Below are positions 45,858 through 55,773 of a stretch of 64,000 bases of DNA, in pieces (position 1 is the stretch's first letter; every line of letters starts with the position of its first letter). A program made the translations under genes and the position numbers. The stretch spans positions 3,750,065-3,814,064 of the forward strand of contig NZ_CP056122.1 in assembly GCF_018219455.1 (NCBI RefSeq). Direction: 5' to 3'. The stretch comes from Moritella sp. 5. GTDB taxonomy: Bacteria > Pseudomonadota > Gammaproteobacteria > Enterobacterales > Moritellaceae. A model generated the notes under the pieces. The model had not been told where the DNA came from. It searched no databases and was given only the letters and a program-made list of their open reading frames with translations.

Positions 45858-46406
45858 TTATAGGTTATGTGCTTTCTTGAACTCAGCCATTAGTGCATCT
45901 GGACGTTGTTTTTTGTTGTTACTATTAAGTACGTAAATGACTGTTTTACCGTCAGGGCCAGCACCAATATCACTGAAACGTAATGCAGCTTCGCCAGAGT
46001 CACGCGTTAACTTCATGTCTGCCCACGAGCTAAATACGTAGTAGCGGTTTTCCATGAACATTTCGCCATAGAAAGGACCTGTTACTTCACGCTTACCTTG
46101 ATATAAATCGACATGCTTCACGCCTTCAAGTTTCTTTTTCTGCTCGCTAGTTAAGCCAAACTTAAGCGTTTCACCGTGCGGGCCTTCGCCAATGAATGCT
46201 TTAAAGTAAGCAGTGTGACCTAATTGCATGAAATCTTGATAAAGGTCGAAATCGCTAAACAGGTAAATGCGGCCACCTTTGTGTACTTCAAAGAATTGTT
46301 CAGTTTGTACATTGGCAACTTGAGATGATGATGTAGTTGAAGCAGTGTCAGTTGCAACACAACCACCAAGTAAAATAGCCATCGTTAATACAAGCGTTTT
46401 TTTCAT
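45858..46406 (-). CDS. Lipoprotein of unknown function
   Basis: A 182-residue lipoprotein; signal peptide MKKTLVLTMAILLGGC with lipobox LGGC and a Thr/Ser-rich linker. The rest contains two similar units of about 60 residues: GGRIYLFSDFDLYQDFMQLG HTAYFKAFIGEGPHGET and NRYYVFSSWADMKLTRDSGE AALRFSDIGAGPDGKT, suggesting an internal duplication of a small beta/alpha fold. I do not recognise a named family. Same strand as the aerolysin gene, 113 bases upstream of it. No proof of co-transcription. Confidence 0.8.
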   Translation of the reverse strand: MKKTLVLTMAILLGGCVATDTASTTSSSQVANVQTEQFFEVHKGGRIYLFSDFDLYQDFMQLGHTAYFKAFIGEGPHGETLKFGLTSEQKKKLEGVKHVDLYQGKREVTGPFYGEMFMENRYYVFSSWADMKLTRDSGEAALRFSDIGAGPDGKTVIYVLNSNNKKQRPDALMAEFKKAHNL

Positions 46407-46520
46407 TCTAGGATCCTTCCAATTATAATAATTTCACATCAATTTAGAGGATGATATTAGCGCTTGTTAATGACTAGGGTATTGCAGTTTTTTGACAGTA
46501 AGATGACAGGGTGCAGACAT

Positions 46521-46570
46521 AAAAAAACGCGTTAACCCAATGCCGATTGCAGGCAGGGATAACGCGTTAT
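46521..46570 (-). terminator. Terminator of rluB
   Basis: AACGCGTTA / TAACGCGTT arms with a partly paired interior, followed on the minus strand by seven T. It lies about 55 bases after the rluB stop codon and ends the rnaAM-to-rluB gene run. Confidence 0.8.
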
Positions 46571-46622
46571 ACAGCCACGTCTATTTTGTTATAAATAGCG
46601 CATTGCAATTAAAAACGTCTTA

Positions 46623-47630
46623 TTAGATACGAGTACGTTTTTTCGCTTTAGGGCCTCGCTGCTGTTTAGCAGGGCCTTTCTTACCTTTGTGGATTGGTAT
46701 ACCAGAACCCGTAGGCTTAGTACGACCTTTACCACGAGGTTCATTGGTTTCTTCGATCTCTTTACCCAATCGACCGCTTTTAGTCGGCTTTTGACGTGCG
46801 TCATTATTTTTCAATGAACGACGGATACGGCCTTGACGAATACGAGTTTCTCTACGATCTAAGTTACGTGCAGTCGTTTCTGGTGGTAATGACACAAGTA
46901 CGCGTAAGTAGTTAATTTCGTTTAGTGCAAGTTCAGACCAACCGCCACGTGGTAAACGACGATCAAGTACTAATGAACCATAACGGATACGGATAAGACG
47001 ACTTACCTGAATACCTTGAGATTCCCATAAACGACGTACTTCACGGTTACGACCTTCACTCAATAATACGTTGTACCATTGGTTAAGACCTTCACCACCA
47101 GTCCCCTCTGCAACACCTTTAATCTTTTGGAACTTGGCAGGGCCATCTTCCAATTCAACACCCATACGCAGGTTTTGAATGATTTTTGGTGTTACTTCAC
47201 CAAAGATACGACAAGAGTATTCACGCTCTACTTCGTGACTAGGGTGCATTAGACGGTTTGCTAGCTCACCATCTGTCGTAAATAATAATAGACCAGATGT
47301 ATTGATATCTAGACGACCAATCGCGATCCAACGGCCGCTTTTTAATGGTGGTAGACGATCGAATACTGTCTTACGACCTTCTGGATCTTTACGTGTACAT
47401 AACTCACCTTCAGGCTTATGGTATGCAAGAATACGACAAACGTTTTCTTCTTCAGTGATCACGTGTACCGGATTGCCATCCAAACGAACTTTGTCCGTTT
47501 CTTCAACACGGGTACCCAATGTCACAATTTCACCATTAACGCTGACACGGCCTTCTGCGATCACAGCTTCCATCTCACGACGGGAACCTAAACCAGCACG
47601 TGCTAGTACTTTCTGTAGCTTTTCACTCAT
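46623..47630 (-). CDS. rluB: 23S rRNA pseudouridine(2605) synthase RluB
   Basis: Modifies U2605 of 23S rRNA. An N-terminal S4 RNA-binding domain ([20 protein letters not shown] ... [16 protein letters not shown]) precedes the RsuA-type synthase domain with the catalytic Asp in [20 protein letters not shown] and [18 protein letters not shown] basic, low-complexity tail ([14 protein letters not shown]... [19 protein letters not shown]) ends the 335-residue protein, as in E. coli RluB. Last gene of scpA-scpB-rluB, with about 100 bases after scpB. Confidence 0.94.
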   Translation of the reverse strand: MSEKLQKVLARAGLGSRREMEAVIAEGRVSVNGEIVTLGTRVEETDKVRLDGNPVHVITEEENVCRILAYHKPEGELCTRKDPEGRKTVFDRLPPLKSGRWIAIGRLDINTSGLLLFTTDGELANRLMHPSHEVEREYSCRIFGEVTPKIIQNLRMGVELEDGPAKFQKIKGVAEGTGGEGLNQWYNVLLSEGRNREVRRLWESQGIQVSRLIRIRYGSLVLDRRLPRGGWSELALNEINYLRVLVSLPPETTARNLDRRETRIRQGRIRRSLKNNDARQKPTKSGRLGKEIEETNEPRGKGRTKPTGSGIPIHKGKKGPAKQQRGPKAKKRTRI

Positions 47631-47734
47631 CAGTTTTCCTAAATATTAAGTTACGATCTTATTTCGCAATTAAAAAATTTTGTATGTGCCAGATATCCTC
47701 AGATACCCAACACAGTTATTTTTATTTGATACTG

Positions 47735-48301
47735 TTAAATATCTAACAATGTTTCTTCGTCCATGGCGGCTAATTTAGCCAATAACGCTTCGTCCAATGG
47801 GGGTAACTCTTGGATACTTTTAATAGCAAAGTAATCCAAAAATTGGGTCGTTGTCGCATATAAAGCCGGTCTACCCGGTACTTCTTTGCGGCCAATCACT
47901 TTAATCCATTCACGCTCTTCAAGCGTATGGATCGTTTGGCTACTCACAGCAACCCCACGAACTGCTTCAATATCCCCCCTACTTACGGGTTGACGATAAG
48001 CAATCAGTGCTAATGTTTCTAATGTCGCGCGCGAATATTTAGCGGGCTTATCTTGCAACATACGCTGCAACCAAGGCGTTAAATGTGAACGCGCTTGAAA
48101 GCGATAACCACTGGCTACTTCCACCAGCTCGATACCTTTATCATGATAATCGGCGCTTATCTCGGCAATGTAGGCGGTCACTTGCTGACGGCTTAAACCT
48201 TCATCGGCAAGAACATCACGGCATAAAGCCGCTAATGATAACGGTTTCTTCGCAACAAAAATAGCCGCTTCAATAATCTGTTTATAAGGTGTTGTATTCA
48301 C
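47735..48301 (-). CDS. scpB: Segregation and condensation protein B, GTG start
   Basis: Kleisin-associated winged-helix protein of the Smc-ScpAB complex that compacts chromosomes. Family segments are IEAAIFVAKKPLSLAALCRD, ATLETLALIAYRQPVSRGDI EAVRGV and GRKEVPGRPALYATTTQFLD. 188 residues. The frame begins with GTG at 48301 (MNTTPYKQIIE), 15 bases after scpA stops. Gammaproteobacteria mostly use MukBEF, but several marine genera keep ScpAB; no smc is in this window. Confidence 0.93.
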   Translation of the reverse strand: MNTTPYKQIIEAAIFVAKKPLSLAALCRDVLADEGLSRQQVTAYIAEISADYHDKGIELVEVASGYRFQARSHLTPWLQRMLQDKPAKYSRATLETLALIAYRQPVSRGDIEAVRGVAVSSQTIHTLEEREWIKVIGRKEVPGRPALYATTTQFLDYFAIKSIQELPPLDEALLAKLAAMDEETLLDI

Positions 48302-48316
48302 ACTCAGGTCTCATAC

Positions 48317-49102
48317 TTATTCGGCTAAACTTAAGTATATCTCACCCAAAGGATTATTCTGGATAAGGCTAATTAAAGACTCTTTAAGTAACTCAAGGAT
48401 CGCCAGAAAACTCACCACAATACCACGTCGACCTTCTTTAAGATCGAGTACTTGATGGAAAGTTCGCACTTTACCATCTTGCAGTAATGCCAGTATATGG
48501 GTCATCTTTTCACGCGTGGTTAATACTTCACGTTGGATCTGATGATGCTCGAAGTGTTCTGCTTTCTTGAGTAATTTTTGCAGATTATACGCCAAGTCGC
48601 GCAGAGATACTTCAGCTAATAACGGGGTTGTCGTAATATTTTCTGGCAGTTCGGCGTTAGCAACAAAAATATCGCGCTGGATCCTTGGGTGTTTATCTAG
48701 ATTTTCTGCCGCGTTCTTAAAGATTTCATATTCTTGTAGCTGTCGGATCAACACGAGACGCGGATCGTCCAACTCTTCTTCTGCCGCCACTAGTTTAGGG
48801 AGCAATAACCGTGATTTAATTTCAGCCAACAAAGCTGCCATGACCAAATACTCACCGGCAAGTTCAATTTTCAACGTAGTCATCAGATCCACGTATTCCA
48901 TGTATTGCGCGGTGATTTTTTGCATAGGCAGCTGCAAAATATCGAGTTTTTGCTTTTTGATTAAATACAACAATAAATCTAACGGTCCTTCAAATGCGTC
49001 TAAGAATACACTCAGCGCATCTGGCGGAATAAACAAATCCTTGGGAACTTTACGTAATAACTCGCCATTAACCTTGGCAATCGCAGTGCTAGACTCTACC
49101 AC
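48317..49102 (-). CDS. scpA: Segregation and condensation protein A (kleisin), GTG start
   Basis: Kleisin subunit that bridges Smc heads. Characteristic segments: VFLDAFEGPLDLLLYLIKKQKLDI near the N-terminus, YLVMAALLAEIKSRLLLP, and the C-terminal winged-helix part RREGIVV-like GRRGIVVSFLAILELLKESL. 261 residues, typical. Starts with GTG at 49102, three bases after the yciO stop, so translation may be coupled. Operon order yciO-scpA-scpB-rluB. Confidence 0.94.
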   Translation of the reverse strand: MVESSTAIAKVNGELLRKVPKDLFIPPDALSVFLDAFEGPLDLLLYLIKKQKLDILQLPMQKITAQYMEYVDLMTTLKIELAGEYLVMAALLAEIKSRLLLPKLVAAEEELDDPRLVLIRQLQEYEIFKNAAENLDKHPRIQRDIFVANAELPENITTTPLLAEVSLRDLAYNLQKLLKKAEHFEHHQIQREVLTTREKMTHILALLQDGKVRTFHQVLDLKEGRRGIVVSFLAILELLKESLISLIQNNPLGEIYLSLAE

Positions 49103-49105
49103 AGG

Positions 49106-49726
49106 TTACACGAAAGAAGATGCATCACCGGCACCTTGACGAAGAATAACGGCATCACCTTCCGAATAATCAATAACCGTTGTCGCTTGCTCGCCTAAGT
49201 AACCACCATTGATAATGAGTTCCACTTGGTTTTCAAGTTGGTCTCGAATCGCTTCTGGATCAAATTCTGCACCTTCGTTACCCGGTAAGATTAACGACGT
49301 CGACATCATAGGTTCACCGAGTGCATCTAATAATGCCAATGCAATTGTGTTGTCTGGCACACGAATACCGATTGTTTTACGCTTAGGATTCACTAAACGA
49401 CGCGGCACCTCTTTGGTTCCTTTAAAAATAAACGTAAAAGGACCCGGGGTATTATTTTTAAGCGCGCGATAAGCTTGATTATCAACGCGTGCGTACAGTG
49501 ATAATTCCGATAAATCACGACACAACAAGGTAAAGTTATGCTCTTTATCTAACTTTCGGATCTTACAAATACGCTCTAACGCCATTTTATCACCAATATG
49601 ACAGCCTAGCGCATAGCCAGAATCTGTTGGATAGATGATCACACCACCATTGCGTAAAATAGCAACCGCCTGACTGATTAAACGCGCTTGCGGGTTATCA
49701 GGGTGCACATAGAAAAATTGACTCAT
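49106..49726 (-). CDS. yciO: YciO, TsaC/Sua5/YrdC-family protein
   Basis: A 206-residue YrdC-fold protein related to threonylcarbamoyl-AMP synthase. It matches E. coli YciO closely: MSQFFYVHPDNPQARLI, IYPTDSGYALGCHIGDK, NFTLLCRDLSELSLYARVDN, NNTPGPFTFIFKGTKEVPRR, and STSLILPGNEG. YciO is distinct from the essential TsaC and its physiological job is not settled. It sits between rnaAM and scpA, as in enterobacteria near trp. Confidence 0.92.
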   Translation of the reverse strand: MSQFFYVHPDNPQARLISQAVAILRNGGVIIYPTDSGYALGCHIGDKMALERICKIRKLDKEHNFTLLCRDLSELSLYARVDNQAYRALKNNTPGPFTFIFKGTKEVPRRLVNPKRKTIGIRVPDNTIALALLDALGEPMMSTSLILPGNEGAEFDPEAIRDQLENQVELIINGGYLGEQATTVIDYSEGDAVILRQGAGDASSFV

Positions 49727-49790
49727 AAATTATTACTCCTTCACTGTTTAATGACCATCGCTGACACCGCTTAATTACCACTTGGTAAAC

Positions 49791-50663
49791 TTAAGCGCCT
49801 TGCTCCACAGTGGAGGCAAGTTTCGCATCACCTTCAGGCCAAGACGACCACACCGGGGTACAATCCTTAGGGATATATAAATTTCGACCTAATTCAGTCC
49901 AGCTGCTTGGTCGATGAAAATCAGAACCAACAGACCCAGACAAATTATAATCACGACCATAACTGGCTAACTGAGTACGTTCGGTAATACCTTGTTGTGG
50001 CTGTCCCACTTCTAAAGCATCACCACCCGCTTCTTCGAAGGCAGCTAATAATCTTTTAAACCATTTAGTTGACAGTTTATACTGCAGCGGATGAGCCAGT
50101 ACAGCTTGCCCACCAGATTGATGAATTATTTCGATCGTTTGTTCAATTGTTGCCCAGTTGGGTGGCACATAGCCAGTTTTTCCCTTAGCTAAGAAACGTT
50201 TAAATACATTTTGAAAGGTATTTTCAACGCCTTGCTCAACTAAATATTTAGCAAAGTGACTGCGAGTAATACTGGCATCGCCAGCAAGTGCTTTCGCGCC
50301 TTCATACGCATTTGGAATACGCGCTTTGGCTAAACGATTACCCATTTCAACCGCGCGCTCTTCACGCTTATTACGCTGTTCTGCTAAGAATGCCTGCAAC
50401 ACAGGGTTCTCGAGGTCGACATTTAAGCCAACCACATGAATTTCATGGTTTTGCCAATTGGTTGAAACTTCAACACCATTAACTAAAGTAAGCGGTAATT
50501 GATTGGCTGCAATCGTATCATGGGCTTCTTGGAGGCCAGCCGTAGTATCGTGATCGGTAATCGCTAACACATCAACGCGATGTAGAACCGCACGTTGGAC
50601 TAATTCAGCTGGACTTAAAGAACCGTCAGAGGCTGTCGTATGAGAATGTAAATCGTATATCAT
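49791..50663 (-). CDS. rnm: PHP-domain 5'-3' exonuclease RNase AM (YciV/TrpH)
   Basis: PHP-fold nuclease that trims the 5' ends of 23S and other rRNAs and acts on 3',5'-nucleoside bisphosphates. Metal-binding clusters are visible: MIYDLHSHTTASDGSLSP at the start, AITDHDTTAGL, GVEVSTNW, later VLAHPLQY and SGSVGSDFHRP. About 290 residues. I chose the ATG at 50663; the frame is open to 50744 with an unlikely N-terminal extension. It diverges from the trp operon, as in E. coli. Confidence 0.92.
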   Translation of the reverse strand: MIYDLHSHTTASDGSLSPAELVQRAVLHRVDVLAITDHDTTAGLQEAHDTIAANQLPLTLVNGVEVSTNWQNHEIHVVGLNVDLENPVLQAFLAEQRNKREERAVEMGNRLAKARIPNAYEGAKALAGDASITRSHFAKYLVEQGVENTFQNVFKRFLAKGKTGYVPPNWATIEQTIEIIHQSGGQAVLAHPLQYKLSTKWFKRLLAAFEEAGGDALEVGQPQQGITERTQLASYGRDYNLSGSVGSDFHRPSSWTELGRNLYIPKDCTPVWSSWPEGDAKLASTVEQGA

Positions 50664-50763
50664 AAAAATAAAGCGTATCCAGCGATAAAAATTCAGAAAA
50701 AAGCACAATAAGGCCCTATTATAAGTTTTATTTAACAATTTCACACAAAAATTAATAAATGTA

Positions 50764-50805
50764 TTGACAATAATAGCCCTAAACGCCTAAGTTTAACCTA
50801 CTTAG
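50764..50805 (+). promoter_or_regulatory. trp operon promoter with operator-like palindrome
   Basis: A -35 box TTGACA (50764-50769) and a -10-like TAAGTT (50788-50793), 18 bases apart. Overlapping the -10 is the inverted repeat CTAAGT ... ACTTAG (50787-50805), in the position where TrpR binds in E. coli. The core TTAAC in the middle also occurs in TrpR sites. Not proven to be TrpR. Confidence 0.65.
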
Positions 50806-50827
50806 ATAACTTTATGGCTCAAACGCA

Positions 50828-50881
50828 ATGCAAAATATTACAAACCAAACAATCAGTTGGTGGTGGCACATCCCTCTCTAA
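50828..50881 (+). CDS. trpL: trp operon leader peptide TrpL
   Basis: A 17-residue open frame, MQNITNQTISWWWHIPL, with three tandem tryptophan codons. Ribosome stalling on these codons when charged tRNA-Trp is scarce favours the antiterminator. The next complementary pair (50880-50887 and 50946-50953) and the terminator (50943-50975) complete a standard attenuator. A longer frame from 50814 in another register has no Trp and is not the leader. Confidence 0.92.
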   Translation: MQNITNQTISWWWHIPL

Positions 50882-50942
50882 ACGGGCATGTGATTTTGTG
50901 ATATCTGCAGTAAATGTAAATCTACAAAAAATAACAAACATT

Positions 50943-50975
50943 AAAGCCCGTTTCATTGAAGCGGGCTTTTTTATT
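50943..50975 (+). terminator. trp attenuator terminator
   Basis: AAGCCCG, with TTC/GAA inside, pairs with CGGGCTT and is followed by six T. The competing antiterminator is formed by AAACGGGC (50880-50887) with GCCCGTTT (50946-50953), an exact 8-bp match. A CACAT/ATGTG pair near 50867-50892 can form the 1:2 stem. Confidence 0.9.
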
Positions 50976-51009
50976 GGAAATTTAGACAAACTAGAGCAAG
51001 GAAAGTGCG

Positions 51010-52641
51010 ATGACGCAACGATTAGCGCCAGGAAAATTACATTCGATTCAGCAAGATTGCCCTCATATTGACGATCCCCTTGCCTTCTATCGCCACATGT
51101 ATCGCCCAAGCGGTAACAGCCTATTATTAGAATCAGCGGATATAGTCACAAAAACCGCACTGCAAAGTTTAATTTTGCTCGATGCTGCCGTTAAAATCGC
51201 CTGCTTTGGACGTACGGTTGAATTCACCGCATTAACGTTGAACGGCGAGAACCTTCTGCCATTCTTAGCCGATGAGTTTAAAGCTCAACTTGGCAACGAT
51301 GCCATTACCGCTTTGAGTCATAACAAACTCGCTTTAATATTCGCCCCGACTGACGATAGCCTTGATGAAGACTCCCGCTTACAGTCATCATCACCATTCG
51401 ACGCTTTACGCACTATTATCAACCGTGTCATTCCAGAAACACCTTTTCATGAGGCATTATTCCTCGGTGGTTGTTTTGCCTATGACATGATTGCCAGTGT
51501 TGAAGAATTACCAAAAGTGCCAGATGGCGCCAATATCTGTCCTGATTTTGTATTCTATATTGCCGAAACCTTAATTGTTATTGATCGTCAAACCCAACAA
51601 TCAAAATTAATCGGTAGTGTATTTGGTGGCGAGCACTTTGCCACTGCACTTAACGAAACAGAAGAAAAATTAGCCCATATCCAAACTGAGTGCACGACGG
51701 TATTAACAGCTACGCAAGAGTCTAAAGCCGCAGCGCTAACACTCAAGGTTGATATTAGTGACAGTGAGTTCTGCGCGACAGTTGAAGATTTAAAAGACTA
51801 CATCCGTAAAGGTGACATTTTCCAAGTTGTACCGTCACGTTGCTTTAGCTTACCTTGTCCAGATTCGTTAGCCGCTTATGCCAAACTAAAACAAACGAAC
51901 GCAAGTCCGTACATGTTTTACCTAAACGATTCTAACTTTGTGTTATTTGGTGCATCACCAGAAAGTGCATTGAAATATGATGCGCAAACTAATGATGTAG
52001 AAATTTATCCGATTGCAGGTACTCGCCGCCGTGGTTTCCGTGCCGATGGCTCGATTTGCCCCGACTTAGATGGCCGTATCGAATTAGAGTTACGCCAAGA
52101 CAAGAAAGAAACTGCCGAACACATCATGCTGGTTGATTTAGCCCGTAATGACGTGGCTCGTATTAGTCAGCCGGGTACACGTTATGTGGCTAACCTATTA
52201 AACGTAGATCGTTATAGCTACGTAATGCACTTAGTGTCGCGGGTAAAAGGAAAACTACGCAATGACCTTGATGCCCTACATGCATACCAAGCGTGCATGA
52301 ACATGGGGACGTTAGTTGGCGCACCTAAGATCCGCGCCGCGGAACTGGTTCGTCAAGTAGAACAGCAACGCCGTGGTAGTTATGGCGGTGCAGTTGGTTA
52401 CCTTACGGGTGATGGCACCATGGATACCTGTATTGTTATTCGCTCTGCATTTGTTAAAGATGGCACTGCGTATGTACAAGCTGGTGCGGGGGTGGTTTAC
52501 GATTCAAACCCACAAGCCGAAGCCGAAGAAACCCGCAGTAAAGCAGCCGCAGTATTAAACGCCGTAGCCCTCGCACAAGGTTCATCATTCGCAGCCATCA
52601 TGAAGGCAGAAGCTAACTCAACAACTAACAACGCTAAGTAA
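51010..52641 (+). CDS. trpE: Anthranilate synthase component I
   Basis: Makes anthranilate from chorismate with ammonia or glutamine from TrpG. 543 residues. The N-terminal feedback region includes [11 protein letters not shown] (the LLES Trp-binding element). The chorismate-binding core shows [48 protein letters not shown] and [18 protein letters not shown]. The SD GGAAAG precedes the ATG. First structural gene of trpEGDC(F)BA under leader control. Confidence 0.96.
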   Translation: MTQRLAPGKLHSIQQDCPHIDDPLAFYRHMYRPSGNSLLLESADIVTKTALQSLILLDAAVKIACFGRTVEFTALTLNGENLLPFLADEFKAQLGNDAITALSHNKLALIFAPTDDSLDEDSRLQSSSPFDALRTIINRVIPETPFHEALFLGGCFAYDMIASVEELPKVPDGANICPDFVFYIAETLIVIDRQTQQSKLIGSVFGGEHFATALNETEEKLAHIQTECTTVLTATQESKAAALTLKVDISDSEFCATVEDLKDYIRKGDIFQVVPSRCFSLPCPDSLAAYAKLKQTNASPYMFYLNDSNFVLFGASPESALKYDAQTNDVEIYPIAGTRRRGFRADGSICPDLDGRIELELRQDKKETAEHIMLVDLARNDVARISQPGTRYVANLLNVDRYSYVMHLVSRVKGKLRNDLDALHAYQACMNMGTLVGAPKIRAAELVRQVEQQRRGSYGGAVGYLTGDGTMDTCIVIRSAFVKDGTAYVQAGAGVVYDSNPQAEAEETRSKAAAVLNAVALAQGSSFAAIMKAEANSTTNNAK

Positions 52642-52651
52642 CGGAGACAAC

Positions 52652-53236
52652 ATGAACAATACTTTATTTTTATTAGACAACTTTGACTCTTTTACTTACA
52701 ACCTAGTGGATCAATTCCGCAGCCTAGGGCATGAGGTTAAAATTTACCGTAACAGTATTAGTGCCGAAGCAATTAAACAGCAAATAGACCAATGTGAAAA
52801 CAACCCCGTTGTGGTGCTTTCGCCGGGTCCTGGTAATCCATCAGAAGCCGGTTGTTTGTTGGAACTGATCCGCTTGTGTCGCGGTCAATATCCAATGATT
52901 GGCATTTGTTTAGGACACCAAGCACTGGTACAACAGTATGGTGGCGTAGTTGGCCGTGCAGAAGAGATCATGCATGGTAAAGCCTCATCGATTAACCATG
53001 ATGGTCAGTTAATGTTTGCCGGTTTGAGTCAGCCCTTACCTGTTGCACGCTATCATTCATTAGTCGCAACTGAAGTACCAAGCAGCTTAACCGTTAATGC
53101 AGAATTTAACGGAATGCCAATGGCAATCATTCAACCAGAAGATAAAGTCATTGGTTTTCAATTTCACCCAGAATCAATATTAACCAGTGAAGGCGCCGAG
53201 CTGTTAAAAAACACCCTAGCATGGGCAACAGCATAG
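52652..53236 (+). CDS. trpG: Anthranilate synthase component II (glutamine amidotransferase)
   Basis: Supplies ammonia from glutamine to TrpE. Class I amidotransferase of 194 residues: [16 protein letters not shown] at the start, [14 protein letters not shown] oxyanion region, [11 protein letters not shown] with catalytic Cys, and FQFHPESI with the His-Glu pair. It is separate from TrpD, unlike the E. coli TrpGD fusion. Ten bases after trpE. Confidence 0.95.
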   Translation: MNNTLFLLDNFDSFTYNLVDQFRSLGHEVKIYRNSISAEAIKQQIDQCENNPVVVLSPGPGNPSEAGCLLELIRLCRGQYPMIGICLGHQALVQQYGGVVGRAEEIMHGKASSINHDGQLMFAGLSQPLPVARYHSLVATEVPSSLTVNAEFNGMPMAIIQPEDKVIGFQFHPESILTSEGAELLKNTLAWATA

Positions 53237-53260
53237 GTCACAAGCCCTAAGGAGTAGGTC

Positions 53261-54331
53261 ATGGCAGAATCAAACATCGTACCGGAAAAAATAGTATCAG
53301 AAAACACGGCACCAGCAACAATCACCGCGATTCTAGACAAATTATACGCAAACCAAGTACTGACTCTTGAAGAATCAGAAACCGTGTTTACGGCGGTTGT
53401 ACAAGGTGAAATGGACCCTATCGTACTTTCATCAGTGTTAACTGCATTAAAAATACGCGGTGAACAGCCAGATGAGATTGCGGGCGCAGCACAAGCATTA
53501 CTCGCAGCAGCGACACCTTTTCCTGCTGTAGAGGGCCTACATGCCGATTGCTGTGGTACCGGTGGCGATAACATGAATACCATTAATATCTCAACAACCG
53601 CTGCGTTTGTCGCTGCTGCTTGTGGGTTAAAAATGACTAAACATGGTAACCGCAGTGTATCAAGTAAATCGGGCTCGTCAGACTTATTGGAAGCGTTTGG
53701 TATTAATTTAACCCAAACCCCAGATCAAGCAAAAGCCTGCCTTGATGAATTGGGTATTTGCTTTTTATTCGCACCACAATACCACGCTGGTATTCGCCAT
53801 GCGATGCCTGTACGCCAAGCTCTTAAAACCCGCACCATCTTTAATGTGCTAGGCCCACTGCTGAATCCAACTCGCCCACAAGTACAGTTAATGGGTGTGT
53901 ATGATAAATGTTTAATTCGCCCAATCGCCGAAACCATGGATAAACTAGGTGTTCAGCGTGCGTTAGTCGTTCACGGCAGTGGTTTAGATGAAATCGCCCT
54001 ACACGGTGAAACTAAAGTTGCCGAGTTAAATAATGGCATGATCACCGAGTTCACAATAACCCCTGCCGATTTTGGTGTTGAACGTTATGACGTAGCCGAA
54101 CTACGCGGTGGAGATGCAGCAGAAAACAAAGTCATTATCGAACGCCTGCTATCAGGTAACGGTACTGACGCACAAAAAGCCGCAGTGGCCATCAACGTAT
54201 CGGCATTATTAGTGGTTGCTGAAATAGCCAAAGACTTCAAACACGGTACTGAATTAGCAATGACAGCAATTGATGATGGCCGTGCATTAGCCTTGATCCA
54301 CCAACTAGCAGTAAAAAGTCAACAAGTTTAG
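53261..54331 (+). CDS. trpD: Anthranilate phosphoribosyltransferase
   Basis: Adds phosphoribose to anthranilate. Motifs: LTALKIRGEQPDEIAGAAQA, DCCGTGGDNMNTINISTTAAFVAA (PRPP and metal site, split here for length: GTGGD then NTINIST), TKHGNRSVSSKSGSSDLLEA, and RTIFNVLGPLLNP. 356 residues with a slightly extended N-terminus of about 20 residues. ATG at 53261 preceded by AAGGAG. Third structural trp gene. Confidence 0.95.
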   Translation: MAESNIVPEKIVSENTAPATITAILDKLYANQVLTLEESETVFTAVVQGEMDPIVLSSVLTALKIRGEQPDEIAGAAQALLAAATPFPAVEGLHADCCGTGGDNMNTINISTTAAFVAAACGLKMTKHGNRSVSSKSGSSDLLEAFGINLTQTPDQAKACLDELGICFLFAPQYHAGIRHAMPVRQALKTRTIFNVLGPLLNPTRPQVQLMGVYDKCLIRPIAETMDKLGVQRALVVHGSGLDEIALHGETKVAELNNGMITEFTITPADFGVERYDVAELRGGDAAENKVIIERLLSGNGTDAQKAAVAINVSALLVVAEIAKDFKHGTELAMTAIDDGRALALIHQLAVKSQQV

Positions 54332-54373
54332 TCTTGGTCTTACCCTTAGTTTAACGAAAGGAAGGAAGCATAA

Positions 54374-55762
54374 ATGTTAACGCAAGAATTACAGCAAACC
54401 ATTCTCGGTAATATTGTTGACGATAAAGTGGCTTGGGTTGCAGCGCATAAAGCCAGCCAACCATTAGCGAGTTTTATTGCTGATTTAGTACCGACAGATC
54501 GTGACTTTTATGCCGCGTTATCAGGTAAACCAACCAAGTTTATTCTGGAATGTAAAAAAGCATCACCATCAAAAGGGCTAATTCGCCCTGAGTTTGATTT
54601 AGATTTAATTGCTGGTGCCTATAAAAACTATGCGTCTGCAGTCTCAGTATTAACGGATGAGAAATACTTCCAAGGTAACTTCGACTACATCACTAAAGTA
54701 CGTAATGTCGTGACTCAGCCGGTGATCTGTAAAGATTTTATCATTGACGAATATCAGATTTACTTAGCCCGTTTACACCAAGCCGATGCAACGCTGTTAA
54801 TGTTATCGGTACTTGATGACGCTGAATATATTGCCTTAGCTAAAGTCGCCCACAGCTTAAACATGGGCGTGCTTACCGAAGTCAGTAATGAAGAAGAATT
54901 AGTCCGTGCGATAGCACTAGATGCAAAAGTGATCGGTATTAATAACCGTGATCTACGCGACTTATCAATTGACTTAAACCGTACCAAAGAGATTGCTCCG
55001 AAGATCCCAAATGATCGTATTATCATTTCAGAATCGGGCATCTACAATAACCAACAAGTACGCGATTTAGCAAACTACGCGAACGGCTTCCTCGTCGGCA
55101 GTTCATTAATGTCGCAAGACAACGTCGATCGAGCTTGCCGTCGATTGATTTTAGGTGACAATAAAGTTTGTGGCCTTACCCGTCCAGAAGATGCAAAAGT
55201 CGTACATGAACAAGGGGCTATCTATGGCGGACTTATCTTTGCGCCAAAATCGCCGCGTTGTGTTAACGTAGCAACAGCGCAAGCGGTTATAGCCGCTGCA
55301 CCACTGGCTTACGTGGGGGTATTTGTGAATGAACAAGTAACCGTCGTTGCCCAGCTTGCTAATCATCTCGATTTGGCCGCTGTACAATTACACGGTAGCG
55401 AAGATGCAAGCTACATTGCAATATTAAAAACCTTACTCAATAACGATATACAGATTTGGAAAGCACACGGGGTTAGCGAACAGGCACCCGATTTAAGTCT
55501 GACCAAGGTTGATCGTCATTTAGTTGATAGTAAGGTAACGGGACAATCAGGTGGCACAGGACAGCCATTTGATTGGTCGTTATTAACATCTGAAGATTGC
55601 AGCCAAATCATGCTGGCAGGCGGGTTAACCCCTGGCAACGTGCAAGACGCAGCAAAACTCGGTTGTTTAGGGCTAGATCTAAACTCAGGATTAGAATCAG
55701 CACCCGGTATTAAAGATACAGACAAAATTATCGCGGCATTTAACGCGCTTAGAAATTACTAA
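54374..55762 (+). CDS. trpC: Fused indole-3-glycerol-phosphate synthase / phosphoribosylanthranilate isomerase
   Basis: Bifunctional TrpCF as in E. coli. Residues 1-255 are the synthase: [70 protein letters not shown]. From about 258 the isomerase follows: [62 protein letters not shown]. Both active-site sets are intact. 462 residues. Fourth gene of the operon. Confidence 0.95.
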   Translation: MLTQELQQTILGNIVDDKVAWVAAHKASQPLASFIADLVPTDRDFYAALSGKPTKFILECKKASPSKGLIRPEFDLDLIAGAYKNYASAVSVLTDEKYFQGNFDYITKVRNVVTQPVICKDFIIDEYQIYLARLHQADATLLMLSVLDDAEYIALAKVAHSLNMGVLTEVSNEEELVRAIALDAKVIGINNRDLRDLSIDLNRTKEIAPKIPNDRIIISESGIYNNQQVRDLANYANGFLVGSSLMSQDNVDRACRRLILGDNKVCGLTRPEDAKVVHEQGAIYGGLIFAPKSPRCVNVATAQAVIAAAPLAYVGVFVNEQVTVVAQLANHLDLAAVQLHGSEDASYIAILKTLLNNDIQIWKAHGVSEQAPDLSLTKVDRHLVDSKVTGQSGGTGQPFDWSLLTSEDCSQIMLAGGLTPGNVQDAAKLGCLGLDLNSGLESAPGIKDTDKIIAAFNALRNY

Positions 55763-55773
55763 AGGAAGTTATC

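Noticed and set aside
50814..51071. 85-residue open frame overlapping the trp leader and the start of trpE
   Set aside because: It overlaps the attenuator and trpE in another register, has no Trp codons, and the short WWW frame at 50828 explains the region.
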